Positions 8,552 through 17,112 of a stretch of 64,000 bases of DNA are shown here, piece after piece. Both the position numbers and the translations under genes were made by a program. Origin of the DNA: Actinomycetota bacterium (GTDB lineage: Bacteria > Actinomycetota > Acidimicrobiia > Acidimicrobiales > Microtrichaceae). Location: the NCBI GenBank assembly GCA_016703525.1, contig JADJBW010000019.1:30066-94065 (forward strand), read 5' to 3'. Within the stretch, counting starts at the first letter, position 1; each line of letters begins with the position of its first letter. The notes under the pieces are model-generated. The model had not been told where the DNA came from. It saw nothing but the letters and a program-made list of their open reading frames with translations, and ran no database searches.

Positions 8552-9577
8552 TCAGGTGAGCGCTATCCAGAACGCGGCGGCGAGCACCACCACGACCACG
8601 CAGGCGACCGCCACCACCACGACACCTCGGCCCAAGCCCACGCCCAAGCCCCGGCCCCGGCCCGGACCCAAGCCCGACGCGGCCGCGCCGTCGCGGCGCG
8701 CCGGAGTCGCGGGAGTCGCGGGAGCAGCGGGAGCATCCGGAACCGAACGGAGCACCTCGGCGAACGACCGGGCGTCGGGCCAACGTTGCGACGGGTCGCG
8801 ATGCAAGGCGCGCTCGATGGCGGCTCGGAGCGCGTCGGGAGCCGGCGAGTGAAACGAGATCGGGGCGCCGGACCGGACTCGATCGACGAGCCCTGCGACG
8901 CCTCCTGGATCGTCGGCCGATCCGAACGGAGGTCGGCCTTCCAACGCGGCGTACAGGGTCGACCCGAGCGACCAGATGTCGCCCGCCCGAGCGAGATCGA
9001 ACGCCGTGGACTCGTCGACACCCGGCGAGCGGTCGGTCCCGTCCAGCCGCTCGGGTGGAGCGTGACCGGGAGTGAACGAGCCGAGCGTGCGGGTCGACGC
9101 CGAGCGATCCGCCAACCCCGCGATGTCGAAGTCGGAGATCATCCAATCGCCGTCGTCGGACGCCAGGATGTTCTCGGGTTTCACGTCACGGTGCGTGACC
9201 CCGCGGTCGTGGGCCCGGGCCAACGCCTCGGCGACCGCCACACCGATCGGCACCACGTCGACGGCATCGAGTCGTCCCCCGGCGGCCGCTACCGTCGACG
9301 CGAGCGACGCAGCCATGAGCGGCATCACCGTGCAGGGTCGCCCGTCGTCGGCGACCGCCGATGCGTGCACGGCGACGATCCCCCTGCAGTCGCCCAGCGC
9401 GCCGATCACGGCGGCCTCACGCTCGAACCGACGGCGACCGTCGTCGCCCAACGCCACGCCGAACACCTTCACCGCGACCGGCCGACCGAACGGCTGCTGC
9501 GTCCCGGCGTACACGACGCTCGCGCCGCCCCGTCCGATCTCGACCAGGTCGTCGATCCCTTCCACGCGCGGCGTCAT
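8552..9577 (-). CDS. Ser/Thr protein kinase with a C-terminal membrane tail
   Basis: 341 residues. A PknB-like kinase domain fills about 1-270: glycine loop IGRGGASVVYAG, VAVKVFG lysine, catalytic loop HRDVKPENIL and activation segment start SDFDIAGLA. The metal-binding motif is DFD instead of DFG. After a Pro/Ala/Gly/Arg linker comes a hydrophobic C-terminal segment (VVVVAVACVVVVVLAAAF) ending almost at the stop, so the protein looks tail-anchored with no sensory domain outside the cell. The ATG at 9577 follows the rsfS stop by two bases. Its neighbours, an FHA protein and an FHA-containing ATPase, are likely readers of its phosphorylation. Confidence 0.88.
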   Translation of the reverse strand: MTPRVEGIDDLVEIGRGGASVVYAGTQQPFGRPVAVKVFGVALGDDGRRRFEREAAVIGALGDCRGIVAVHASAVADDGRPCTVMPLMAASLASTVAAAGGRLDAVDVVPIGVAVAEALARAHDRGVTHRDVKPENILASDDGDWMISDFDIAGLADRSASTRTLGSFTPGHAPPERLDGTDRSPGVDESTAFDLARAGDIWSLGSTLYAALEGRPPFGSADDPGGVAGLVDRVRSGAPISFHSPAPDALRAAIERALHRDPSQRWPDARSFAEVLRSVPDAPAAPATPATPARRDGAAASGLGPGRGRGLGVGLGRGVVVVAVACVVVVVLAAAFWIALT

Positions 9578-9579
9578 GA

Positions 9580-9978
9580 TCAGGTCGCGGGTGCGGCCAC
9601 CTCGCGCCACTCCACCGAGTCGGCGTCTCGATAGAGCCGCTCGAGCCGGTAGAACTCGCGCTCTTCCTGCACGAACACGTGCACCACCACATCGCCGTAG
9701 TCGAGCAGCACCCAGCGCCGCTCGGCGAGGCCCTCCACGGCGACCGGACGGCGGTCGTACTCGATCGCGACGTGCACCTCGATCTCGTCCGCGATCGCCG
9801 CCACGAGTCGCGTGTTGCGGGCGGTGCAGATGACGAACATCTCGCAGACCCCGACGATGTCGGCCACGTCGAGCACCACGATGTCGGTGCCCTGCATGTC
9901 GTCGGCCGCCCGTGCGGCGACGAGCGCCAACTGCTCCGCTGCGCTGGTGGTTGAACTGTCTCGATGGTCGATGCTCAC
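9580..9978 (-). CDS. rsfS: Ribosomal silencing factor RsfS
   Basis: 132 residues, close to the usual family length. RsfS binds ribosomal protein uL14 and blocks subunit joining when nutrients are scarce. The family core is visible: DIVVLDVADIVGVCEMFVIC, then ARNTRLVAAIADEIE, and LLDYGDVVVHVF. The order nadD, LytR-like gene, rsfS is common in actinobacteria and supports the call. Its start overlaps the stop of the upstream gene by 4 bp, and its own stop is two bases from the kinase start, so the string is probably one transcript. Confidence 0.95.
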   Translation of the reverse strand: MSIDHRDSSTTSAAEQLALVAARAADDMQGTDIVVLDVADIVGVCEMFVICTARNTRLVAAIADEIEVHVAIEYDRRPVAVEGLAERRWVLLDYGDVVVHVFVQEEREFYRLERLYRDADSVEWREVAAPAT

Positions 9979-11396
9979 GATGTCCCTGTCTGACCCGGTC
10001 CGAGGATCACGATGATGTCCTCGGACTCCGAGGCCGATTCGGCCCGGGTCGCCGTCACGCCGAGCACCGTGGCGATCTCGTTCGCGACGGCCTCGGAGGA
10101 CGGGTCGAAGAATCGCACGGTCGTGATGGTCGCATCGAATCGGTCGGCGTTGCCGATGAGCAGCACCTCACCACCGGCACGCGTGACGAGCGGCGCAACC
10201 CGCGCCGCGGCATCGGTGTCGGACGTACCGTTGAGGACGTGCACGCGCGGGCGCTGGCCGGGGAACGCCGAACTCGGAAACTCGACCGCACCCGCGAGCT
10301 GCTCGGCGATCGCGACCTTCGCCGGGACCAGCCGCGGGGCGCCGTCGATGGTCGCCTCGTCGGTCGGCAGCGTAACGAAGCCGACCTGACCGGCGGCGAG
10401 CGCGGACAGCACCGCAGAAAGGTCGGCTCCACCCTCGGCGAGCACCGGAGCGGCACCCGACGCCGACGCCGACGCCGTCGCAGCGAGCGCCGCCTCGACC
10501 AGCGTCTGCACGCGAATCGACCGGTTCAGCGGCACCTCGTCGACCGAACGCGTCGTCAGGTAGGCGCCGATCTTGGAGGGTGCGACCTCGATGCGACCCG
10601 ACGCGAACCGGGTCGTGCGGCCCTCGCCTGATCCCACCGTGACGGCATCGGGGTTCGAGATCATCAGCGTGCCCGTGCCGCCCAGCCACGCGGTGAGTTC
10701 CGCGTCGCCCATCGTCAGCGTGTCGGTCGCGCCGAATCCGAGCACGCGCTCGACCGCAGCGCGGGCGGCGGCGCGGTCAGCAGCGAAGATGTCAGCGAGC
10801 GACCGCTGCGCAGCGTCGACCTCCGCGTACAGCTCGCCGGGGATCCATACGATCGTGCCCCCCTGGGCCGCCGGCGCCGCGACGACGTACGCGCTCAAGG
10901 CACCCTCGTCGTCGAGCCAGGCGAGCAGCTCCACCGGCGACGGCGCGAGTTCCGCGACGTATCCCGGCTCGGTCGGGCCGAGCGACGGATCGACGGCGGC
11001 GACGCCGCGCACGTCTCGCGCCGTGTCGTAGCCGAATCGAGCGAGGGCGACGAGCCCGCCGCCGAAAAGCAACGTCGCCACGGAGAACACCGCAACGGCA
11101 CGCCGGTTCGGAATGCGGGGTCGCCGCGCCGGGACGGGTGTCGGCTCCACGGGCTCGGCGACCGGCGCTGCCGCCGGCTCGCGCGGGGCAGCCGGAGCCT
11201 CCGGAACCGGCGCGGCGGCGGGGCGCGCCGAGCCTGCGGCATCGGGGATCACGCGGGGGATGCGTCGACGCGGCTGGCGAACGATCCCCTCATCACCCGC
11301 ATCGGGGCCGAGCACGGAGTTGTCACCCGACACGGTCGGGGCGGACGGCGCCGGTTCCCCCGCCGGTACCGCTGGTATCGACTCGGTGTCGGTCAT
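9975..11396 (-). CDS. LCP-like membrane protein with LytR C-terminal domain
   Basis: 473 residues. A Pro/Ala-rich cytoplasmic head is followed by one membrane segment near residues 88-110 (AVAVFSVATLLFGGGLVAL), an extracellular region with a weak LCP-like pattern (GGTIVWIPGELYAEV), and a LytR_C domain (RPRVHVLNGTSDTDAAARV onward). LCP proteins attach glycopolymers to peptidoglycan, but the arginines of the LCP active site are not evident here, so enzymatic activity is doubtful. It starts at ATG 11396, overlapping the nadD stop by 4 bp. The position between nadD and rsfS is typical for this family. Confidence 0.75.
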   Translation of the reverse strand: MTDTESIPAVPAGEPAPSAPTVSGDNSVLGPDAGDEGIVRQPRRRIPRVIPDAAGSARPAAAPVPEAPAAPREPAAAPVAEPVEPTPVPARRPRIPNRRAVAVFSVATLLFGGGLVALARFGYDTARDVRGVAAVDPSLGPTEPGYVAELAPSPVELLAWLDDEGALSAYVVAAPAAQGGTIVWIPGELYAEVDAAQRSLADIFAADRAAARAAVERVLGFGATDTLTMGDAELTAWLGGTGTLMISNPDAVTVGSGEGRTTRFASGRIEVAPSKIGAYLTTRSVDEVPLNRSIRVQTLVEAALAATASASASGAAPVLAEGGADLSAVLSALAAGQVGFVTLPTDEATIDGAPRLVPAKVAIAEQLAGAVEFPSSAFPGQRPRVHVLNGTSDTDAAARVAPLVTRAGGEVLLIGNADRFDATITTVRFFDPSSEAVANEIATVLGVTATRAESASESEDIIVILGPGQTGTS

Positions 11397-11983
11397 CGAC
11401 CGCCACGATAGAGCCCCCAGTCGGTGATACGGGAGCGCACCGCATCGGGCACGAGGAAATCGATCGGCTCCCCCGCTGCCACTCGACGGCGCAGTTCGGT
11501 GCTGGAGACATCCAGGTCGGGAACCGCACACCGCTCCACGCCCCAGCGTGGCGACAGCTCTGGTGTGCGCGCCGACCCGCGGTTGGTCACCACGATCGTG
11601 GCCGCCGCGGCCAACTCGTCGGCCCGGTGCCAGCCGTCCAGCCCGGAGGCGGCGTCCGCCCCGACCACGACGAGGATCTCCGCCTCGGGTTGCTCGACCC
11701 GGAGCGCCTCGACGGTGTCGATCGTGAACGAGGCGCCGCCGCGACGGATCTCGACGTCGGAGGCGGCCAGGCCCTCGTGGCCCTCGACCGCCGCCCGCAC
11801 CAGCTCGAACCGTTGAGCCGCCGGGGTGACCAGCCGTTCGCGCTTCTGCCACGGATCGTTGGCCACGACGAGCCGCACCTCGTCGACGCGCAAGGCCCAG
11901 CGAAGGTGCGCCGCCGCCGCCAGATGGCCCACGTGGGGCGGATCGAAGGTGCCGCCGTACACGGCCAGACGCGCCGGATTCAC
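11393..11983 (-). CDS. nadD: Nicotinate-nucleotide adenylyltransferase
   Basis: 196 residues. NadD makes deamido-NAD from nicotinate mononucleotide and ATP in NAD biosynthesis. The nucleotidyltransferase motif GGTFDPPHVGH is at residues 10-20, and the second signature SSTELRRRVAAG near 162 corresponds to the family ISSTxIR motif. Length is normal and the frame is intact. It heads the string nadD, LytR-like gene, rsfS and then the secretion cluster, all with small gaps or 4-bp overlaps up to the kinase. Confidence 0.97.
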   Translation of the reverse strand: MNPARLAVYGGTFDPPHVGHLAAAAHLRWALRVDEVRLVVANDPWQKRERLVTPAAQRFELVRAAVEGHEGLAASDVEIRRGGASFTIDTVEALRVEQPEAEILVVVGADAASGLDGWHRADELAAAATIVVTNRGSARTPELSPRWGVERCAVPDLDVSSTELRRRVAAGEPIDFLVPDAVRSRITDWGLYRGGR

Positions 11984-12213
11984 GGGGCGGAAGCGTAGGC
12001 GCCGGGCCCGCCCGGGCGGGGCACGAGCGCGCAGCGAGCGCCCTCGGGCGAGAATTTCCCAAAAGCGCTCAACCCACGGGCCTCACCGCCGATAGATGGT
12101 TCAGCCAGCGGAACCGCCGCCGGTCGAAGGTCCACGATAGGGGCGAATCCCTGCGATTCCACCCTGGGCCGGGAATACACGTTGAACGAGCGGCGACAAC
12201 CGCCGATACCGGG
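11984..12213. other. Divergent intergenic region between nadD and a sigma factor gene
   Basis: 230 bp between the divergent nadD and sigma genes. It must hold promoters for both directions. No clear TANNNT element at a leaderless distance was found for either gene, and no strong inverted repeat stands out. Confidence 0.4.
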
Positions 12214-13053
12214 GTGACGAAGATGAGCGACTCAGTGGGCCTCTATCTCAACGAGATCGGCATGGTGCCGTTGCTCACCGCCATGGAGGAGCGCGAGCTC
12301 GCCCAGATCATCGAAGCGGGTGTCGATGCTCGGCGTCGGCGCGATGCCGGCGAGCGCTCGAGCGAGATCAACCGCACGATCGCCGCTGCCGCCGCAGCGA
12401 AGGATCGGTTCATCCGCTCCAACCTCCGGCTGGTCGTCAGCGTTGCCCGCCGCTACCCGCTGCCTGCGGGGATGGAACTGCTCGACCTGGTCCAGGAAGG
12501 CAACCTCGGGCTCGAACACGCCGTCGACAAGTTCGACTGGCGGAAGGGCTTCAAGTTCTCGACGTACGCAACGTTCTGGATCCGCCAGTCGATCGGCCGG
12601 GCGCTCGACCAGAAGGCCAGCCTGATCCGGCTTCCCGGCGACCGGTCCGCCGGGCTTCGCGCCGCGCTGCGGGCCGTGGCGGGCGACGGCGACGAACTCG
12701 ACGACGAGCACGCAATGCTGCACCGCCTGGCCACGCCCACCTCGCTCGATCGAACCGTCGGAGACGACGACTCGAACGAGCTGGTCGACCTACTCGCCGA
12801 CTCGAAGCCCGGTCCCGAGGCGCAGGTGATGGCACGGGTCGACGACGACCTGCTCGACACGGTGCTCGGCACCCTCGACGATCGTGCCCGTCACGCGGTC
12901 GAGGCGCGATTCGGCCTGCTCGACGGTCGCCGTCGCAGCTACCGCGAGGTCGGCGAGGATCTGGGCGTCACCGCCGAGGCGGCCCGCCGACTCGTCAAGC
13001 GTTCGGTGCTCGCCGTCCGCGAGAACGCCATGTCGACCATGGGCGCCGCCTGA
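12214..13053 (+). CDS. RNA polymerase sigma-70 factor, group 2 (SigB-like)
   Basis: 279 residues from GTG 12214; an ATG nine bases later (12223) is an equally good start. Region 1.2 is seen in DSVGLYLNEIGMVPLLT, region 2 in RFIRSNLRLVVSVARRY through LLDLVQEGNLGLEHAVDKF and the -10-binding STYATFWIRQSIGRALDQ, and region 4 in RHAVEARFGLLDG plus SYREVGEDLGVTAEAARRL. Region 1.1 is absent and the protein is short, so this is an alternative primary-like sigma and not the housekeeping RpoD. Its regulon cannot be read from the context. The next gene on the same strand encodes DAHP synthase. Confidence 0.93.
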   Translation: MTKMSDSVGLYLNEIGMVPLLTAMEERELAQIIEAGVDARRRRDAGERSSEINRTIAAAAAAKDRFIRSNLRLVVSVARRYPLPAGMELLDLVQEGNLGLEHAVDKFDWRKGFKFSTYATFWIRQSIGRALDQKASLIRLPGDRSAGLRAALRAVAGDGDELDDEHAMLHRLATPTSLDRTVGDDDSNELVDLLADSKPGPEAQVMARVDDDLLDTVLGTLDDRARHAVEARFGLLDGRRRSYREVGEDLGVTAEAARRLVKRSVLAVRENAMSTMGAA

Positions 13054-13110
13054 TCGCCGAGCGATACCGGCTTGGGGCCAACCCGGCAGGGCTACCAAAC
13101 TGGTGGGTCT

Positions 13111-14457
13111 ATGGCACGTGAGTGGACCCCGAGCAGCTGGCGCGAGCGAGCGGCGAAACAGCAACCGACCTGGCCCGACGCGACGGCTGTCGACGAGGTG
13201 CTGAAGGTGCTGTCGGGCTATCCACCGCTGGTCTTCGCCGGCGAGTCGCGCCAACTCCGTCAGGATCTGGGCCGGGTGGCCCGCGGCGAGGCGCTGCTGC
13301 TCCAGGCGGGTGACTGCGCCGAGTCGTTCGACTCGTTCAACGCCGTCTCGATTCGCGAGCGCCTCCGGCTCATCCTCCAGATGGCCGTCGTGCTCACCTA
13401 CTCGACCGGCGTTCCCGTGGTGAAGACCGGGCGCATCGCCGGCCAGTTCGCGAAGCCACGGTCGGCCGACTTCGAGAACGTCGGCGGGCGTGAGCTGCCG
13501 TCGTTCCGCGGGCACATCGTGAACGACCCGGCGCCGACCGAGTCGGCCCGCATTCCCGACCCCACGCGCCTCCTGCAGGCCTACCAACAGTCCGCCGCCA
13601 CGCTGAATCTGCTGCGAGCCTTCACCAAGGGCGGATTCGCCGACCTGGCCCGGGTGCACGCGTGGAACCTCGAGTTCGTCGCCCAGAGCCCCGAGGGCGG
13701 CCGGTACGAGGCGCTCGCCAACGACATCGACCGGGCGCTGCGCTTCATGTCCGCCTGCGGGGTCAACACCGAGTCGGTGCCGCACCTGCACGAGGTCGAC
13801 TTCTACACGAGCCACGAGGCGCTGATCCTCGGCTACGAGGAGGCCCTCACGCGGCAGGACTCGCTCACCGGCGACTGGTACGACTGCTCGGCGCACATGG
13901 TGTGGATCGGCGAACGCACCCGCGAGCTGGACGGCGCGCATGTGGAGTTCTTCCGCGGCATCCACAACCCGATCGGATGCAAGATCGGCCCCGCCGCCAC
14001 AGCCGACGAGGTCGTCGAACTGTGCGACGCGCTCGACCCGGAACGTGCGGAGGGCCGCCTCACGCTCATCACCCGGATGGGGGCCGACTCGATCGGCGAC
14101 CGGCTCCCCCCGATCCTGCGCGCCGTTCGCGACAGCGGACACCCGGTGGTCTGGGCGTGCGATCCGATGCACGGCAACACGTTCACGTCGAACTCCGGCC
14201 ACAAGACGCGGCACTTCGACGCGATCCTCGCCGAGATCCGGGGCTTCTTCGCGGCGCACGCCGAGGTCGGCACGTGGCCGGGCGGGGTGCACGTCGAGCT
14301 GACCAGCGACGACGTCACCGAGTGCCTCGGCGGCGCTGAGGCGCTGTCGGACGACGAGTTGGACCTTCGGTACGAGACGATCTGTGACCCGCGCCTCAAC
14401 GGCCGGCAGTCGCTGGACCTCGCGTTCGAGGTCGCGGAGATGCTCCGTTCGGCCTGA
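13111..14457 (+). CDS. aroG: Class II 3-deoxy-D-arabino-heptulosonate 7-phosphate synthase
   Basis: 448 residues. It condenses phosphoenolpyruvate with erythrose 4-phosphate in the first step of the shikimate pathway. Class II (plant/mycobacterial type) is shown by LLLQAGDCAESFDSFN near residue 65, GRIAGQFAKPRS near 110 and WACDPMHGNTF near 350, which carry metal- and substrate-binding residues. The ATG at 13111 is chosen over an in-frame start 39 bp upstream because the family begins with the WTPSSWRERAAKQQP segment. It stands alone; no other aromatic amino acid genes are nearby. Confidence 0.96.
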   Translation: MAREWTPSSWRERAAKQQPTWPDATAVDEVLKVLSGYPPLVFAGESRQLRQDLGRVARGEALLLQAGDCAESFDSFNAVSIRERLRLILQMAVVLTYSTGVPVVKTGRIAGQFAKPRSADFENVGGRELPSFRGHIVNDPAPTESARIPDPTRLLQAYQQSAATLNLLRAFTKGGFADLARVHAWNLEFVAQSPEGGRYEALANDIDRALRFMSACGVNTESVPHLHEVDFYTSHEALILGYEEALTRQDSLTGDWYDCSAHMVWIGERTRELDGAHVEFFRGIHNPIGCKIGPAATADEVVELCDALDPERAEGRLTLITRMGADSIGDRLPPILRAVRDSGHPVVWACDPMHGNTFTSNSGHKTRHFDAILAEIRGFFAAHAEVGTWPGGVHVELTSDDVTECLGGAEALSDDELDLRYETICDPRLNGRQSLDLAFEVAEMLRSA

Positions 14458-14509
14458 CGGCGCTGCTCGGCCTGACGGCGCCTGACTCCTGGCCATCTCG
14501 CGCGGATTC

Positions 14510-14539
14510 TTGACCTTTGCGGTCGGCTTTTGGGACACT
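14510..14539 (+). promoter_or_regulatory. Candidate promoter of the sulfite reductase operon
   Basis: TTGACC at 14510-14515 and GACACT at 14534-14539 are separated by 18 bp, close to sigma-70 consensus spacing. The sulfite reductase ATG lies 37 nt further on, with AGGA at 14567-14570 as ribosome-binding site. Unlike several neighbours, this gene would have a leader. Confidence 0.45.
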
Positions 14540-14576
14540 GGACAGCCAAAGCCGACGTACTTGGTCAGGAATCTGC

Positions 14577-16358
14577 ATGCCCGCCATCGAGATCGATCCC
14601 GAATTCGCGTCGGCCGTCGCCGCCGACATCGCAAAGTTCGAGCAGATGCTCGCCCTGCATCTGGCGGGCGACATCGACGACGACGTGTTCCGCGTGTTCC
14701 GACTCAACAACGGGATCTACGGACAGCGCCAGGGCGGCACCAACCAGATGGTGCGGGTGAAGAACCCGTACGGGCGCATCACCGCCGACCAGCTCGACCT
14801 GTTCGCCCGCGTCGCCGACGAGTTCTCCCGCGGCTGGGGCCACATCACGACCCGCCAGAACTTCCAGTTCCATTTCGTGGAGCTCACGCGCGTTCCCGAG
14901 CTGTTGCGAGCGTTCGCCGGAGTCGGCCTCACCACGCGAGAGGCCTGCGGCGACACGGTGCGCAACGTGCAGGGCTGCCACCTCGCCGGGGCGTGCCCGC
15001 ACGAGGTCCTCGACATCACGGCATGGGCGGAGGCGGCCTTCCAGCACTTCCTGCACCACCCCATCGCCCAGCGGCTGCCGCGCAAGTTCAAGATCAACTT
15101 CAGCGGCTGCGCGACCGACTGCGGGCAGGCGATGTTCAACGACGCCGGCGTGATCGCGGTGGATCGCACCAGCGCGGATGGCACCGTCGAGCACGGCTTC
15201 CGCGTGTATGTGGCCGGGGGGCTCGGGGCGAACCCTCATCCGGCGCTGGCGCTCGAACCGTTCACGTCGCGCGAAGAACTCCTGCCCACCATCGAGGCGA
15301 TCCTGCGGGTGTTCGAGCAGACCGGCAACCGCAAGAACAAGCTGCGCGCCCGCCTCAAGTGGGTGGTCGACGAGCTCGGCTGGGAAACCGTCCAGGAACG
15401 GATCCTGGCGATCCGTCGCCTGCTGCCCGCCTCGTCGTCGTGGCCCGGCGGCATCCCCGAGGTGGTCGAGTCGTGGGGCGATGAACCGGCCGGTGTCGCC
15501 GCCGCGGTGGCCGCCACCGAGATGGGCCAGGGGACGCCGGTGCGGTTCCGGTCGAACGACCCCTACGAGCGCTGGCTCGACGCGAACGTCGTGCGCGGCA
15601 CGGCGAACGGCACGGTGTCGGCCTACGCGTGGTCGCGCCTCGGCGACGTCACGTCCGACCAGTTCCGCGGCCTCGCGGCCATCACCCGCCGATACGACGC
15701 GGATGTTCGACTGACGAACCGCCAGAACCTCGTGTTCCGCGGTCTCCGCGACGACGACCTGCGCGACCTGTTCGACGAGCTGAGTGCGATCGGTATGGCT
15801 CAGCCCGGCGCCGAGCTGAGCCGCGACGTCGTCGCCTGCCCCGGCGCCGACACCTGCAACATCGCCGTGACGCAGTCGCGTGGCCTCGGCGCGGCGATCA
15901 GCGACGCGCTCGAAGCGGCGGGGCTCGCCGAGGTCGGGGGCGTGCGCACCAACATCTCGGGCTGCACCAACTCGTGCGGACAGCACCACGTCGCCGACCT
16001 CGGCTTCTTCGGAGCGGAGCGCCGAGCGCACGGCCGCCCCGCTCCCGGCTACCAGCTCCTGCTCGGCGGCTACGTCGGCGAGGAACGCATCCACTTCGGC
16101 GAGAAGGCCCTCCGCCTCCCAGCGAAGGCCGCACCGGCGGCCGCGGTCCGGGTGATCGGCCGTTTCGCCGAGGAGCGCCAGGCGGGCGAGGGGTTCCGGC
16201 AGTGGATGGATCGCAGCGGCGGCGCGGCAGCGATCGCCGAGGGGCTGCGCGATCTCGACGAGTTCCCCATGCCCGACGACAACCCGGACTTCTACGTGGA
16301 CTACGGCGAAACCGGCCCGTACGAGGTCGCGCTCGGCGACTCGGAGTGTGCCGTCTGA
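14577..16358 (+). CDS. Sulfite (or nitrite) reductase, siroheme/4Fe-4S type
   Basis: 593 residues, the size of ferredoxin-dependent assimilatory sulfite reductases (Sir/NirA). It reduces sulfite to sulfide, or nitrite to ammonia, with siroheme and a 4Fe-4S cluster. The two-fold repeated architecture is visible. The second half carries the cluster ligands ACPGADTCNIA (C-x5-C) and SGCTNSCGQ (C-x3-C); the first half keeps related Cys in GCHLAGACP and SGCATDCGQ. The adjacent cysH, overlapping by one base, favours sulfite as substrate. The ATG at 14577 with upstream AGGA is chosen over an in-frame start 60 bp earlier that precedes the family's first conserved region. Confidence 0.9.
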   Translation: MPAIEIDPEFASAVAADIAKFEQMLALHLAGDIDDDVFRVFRLNNGIYGQRQGGTNQMVRVKNPYGRITADQLDLFARVADEFSRGWGHITTRQNFQFHFVELTRVPELLRAFAGVGLTTREACGDTVRNVQGCHLAGACPHEVLDITAWAEAAFQHFLHHPIAQRLPRKFKINFSGCATDCGQAMFNDAGVIAVDRTSADGTVEHGFRVYVAGGLGANPHPALALEPFTSREELLPTIEAILRVFEQTGNRKNKLRARLKWVVDELGWETVQERILAIRRLLPASSSWPGGIPEVVESWGDEPAGVAAAVAATEMGQGTPVRFRSNDPYERWLDANVVRGTANGTVSAYAWSRLGDVTSDQFRGLAAITRRYDADVRLTNRQNLVFRGLRDDDLRDLFDELSAIGMAQPGAELSRDVVACPGADTCNIAVTQSRGLGAAISDALEAAGLAEVGGVRTNISGCTNSCGQHHVADLGFFGAERRAHGRPAPGYQLLLGGYVGEERIHFGEKALRLPAKAAPAAAVRVIGRFAEERQAGEGFRQWMDRSGGAAAIAEGLRDLDEFPMPDDNPDFYVDYGETGPYEVALGDSECAV

Positions 16359-17062
16359 TGACCGAAACATCGCTCGCGGTCCCGTCCGCCCGCTTCACGC
16401 CCGCAACGTTCAGCGACACCGACCTGGCCGAGCTCAACGCGAGGTTCGAGCGGCTCCCCGCGTCGGCCATCATCGCCTGGGCGGCCCGATCGTTCGGACC
16501 GTACCTGTCGCTCGCCGCCTCGATGGCCGACGCGCTCCTCATCGACCTCGCCGTCAGGGTGGATCCGGCCATCGAGGTCGTCTTCCTCGACACCGGCTAC
16601 CACTTCCCCGAGACCATGCAGACGGTCGAGCAGATCCGCCGCCGCTATGGGCTCAACCTGCGGATCATGACCGTCGCCCCCCACGACGAGGAGCTGTGGA
16701 TCGCCGACCCGGAGAACTGCTGCTCGGCGGTCAAGGTCGGCCAGCTCGACCGGGCGCTCAACGGCAAGGCCGCCTGGATGAGCGGGTTGCGCCGAGACGA
16801 GGCCCCGACGCGAGCGTCGGCCCCGATCGTCGCCCGCGACGTCCGCGGGCTCATCAAGGTGAACCCGATCGCGAACTGGACCCACGACGAGTGCCAGAGC
16901 TACCTGACCGAGCACGAGATCCCGTACAACCCGCTACTCGACCAGGGCTACGGCTCGATCGGCTGCTGGCCGTGCACACGACCTGTCGCGGAGGGCGAGG
17001 ACCCGCGTTCGGGCCGCTGGGCGGGCCGCAACAAGACGGAGTGCGGCCTCCACCTGCGCTGA
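16358..17062 (+). CDS. cysH: Adenylyl-sulfate (APS) reductase
   Basis: 234 residues. It reduces APS to sulfite, feeding the sulfite reductase encoded just upstream. The PAPS/APS reductase core is seen in VVFLDTGYHFPETMQ and SGLRRDEAPTRASAP. Cys pairs ENCCSAVK and CWPCTRP would bind the 4Fe-4S cluster that marks APS rather than PAPS specificity, and the catalytic C-terminal KTECGLHL is intact. Start ATG overlaps the preceding stop (TGATG), so the two genes are translationally coupled. ATP sulfurylase genes are not in the window. Confidence 0.95.
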   Translation: MTETSLAVPSARFTPATFSDTDLAELNARFERLPASAIIAWAARSFGPYLSLAASMADALLIDLAVRVDPAIEVVFLDTGYHFPETMQTVEQIRRRYGLNLRIMTVAPHDEELWIADPENCCSAVKVGQLDRALNGKAAWMSGLRRDEAPTRASAPIVARDVRGLIKVNPIANWTHDECQSYLTEHEIPYNPLLDQGYGSIGCWPCTRPVAEGEDPRSGRWAGRNKTECGLHLR

Positions 17063-17112
17063 GATGGGCCCCGGCGTTGACAGGGACGACCGGGAGGCGC
17101 CAGCATCTGGTC

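Noticed and set aside
11980..12180. A 66-residue ORF upstream of nadD on the minus strand
   Set aside because: It has no ribosome-binding site or motif and is probably chance coding in the divergent promoter region.
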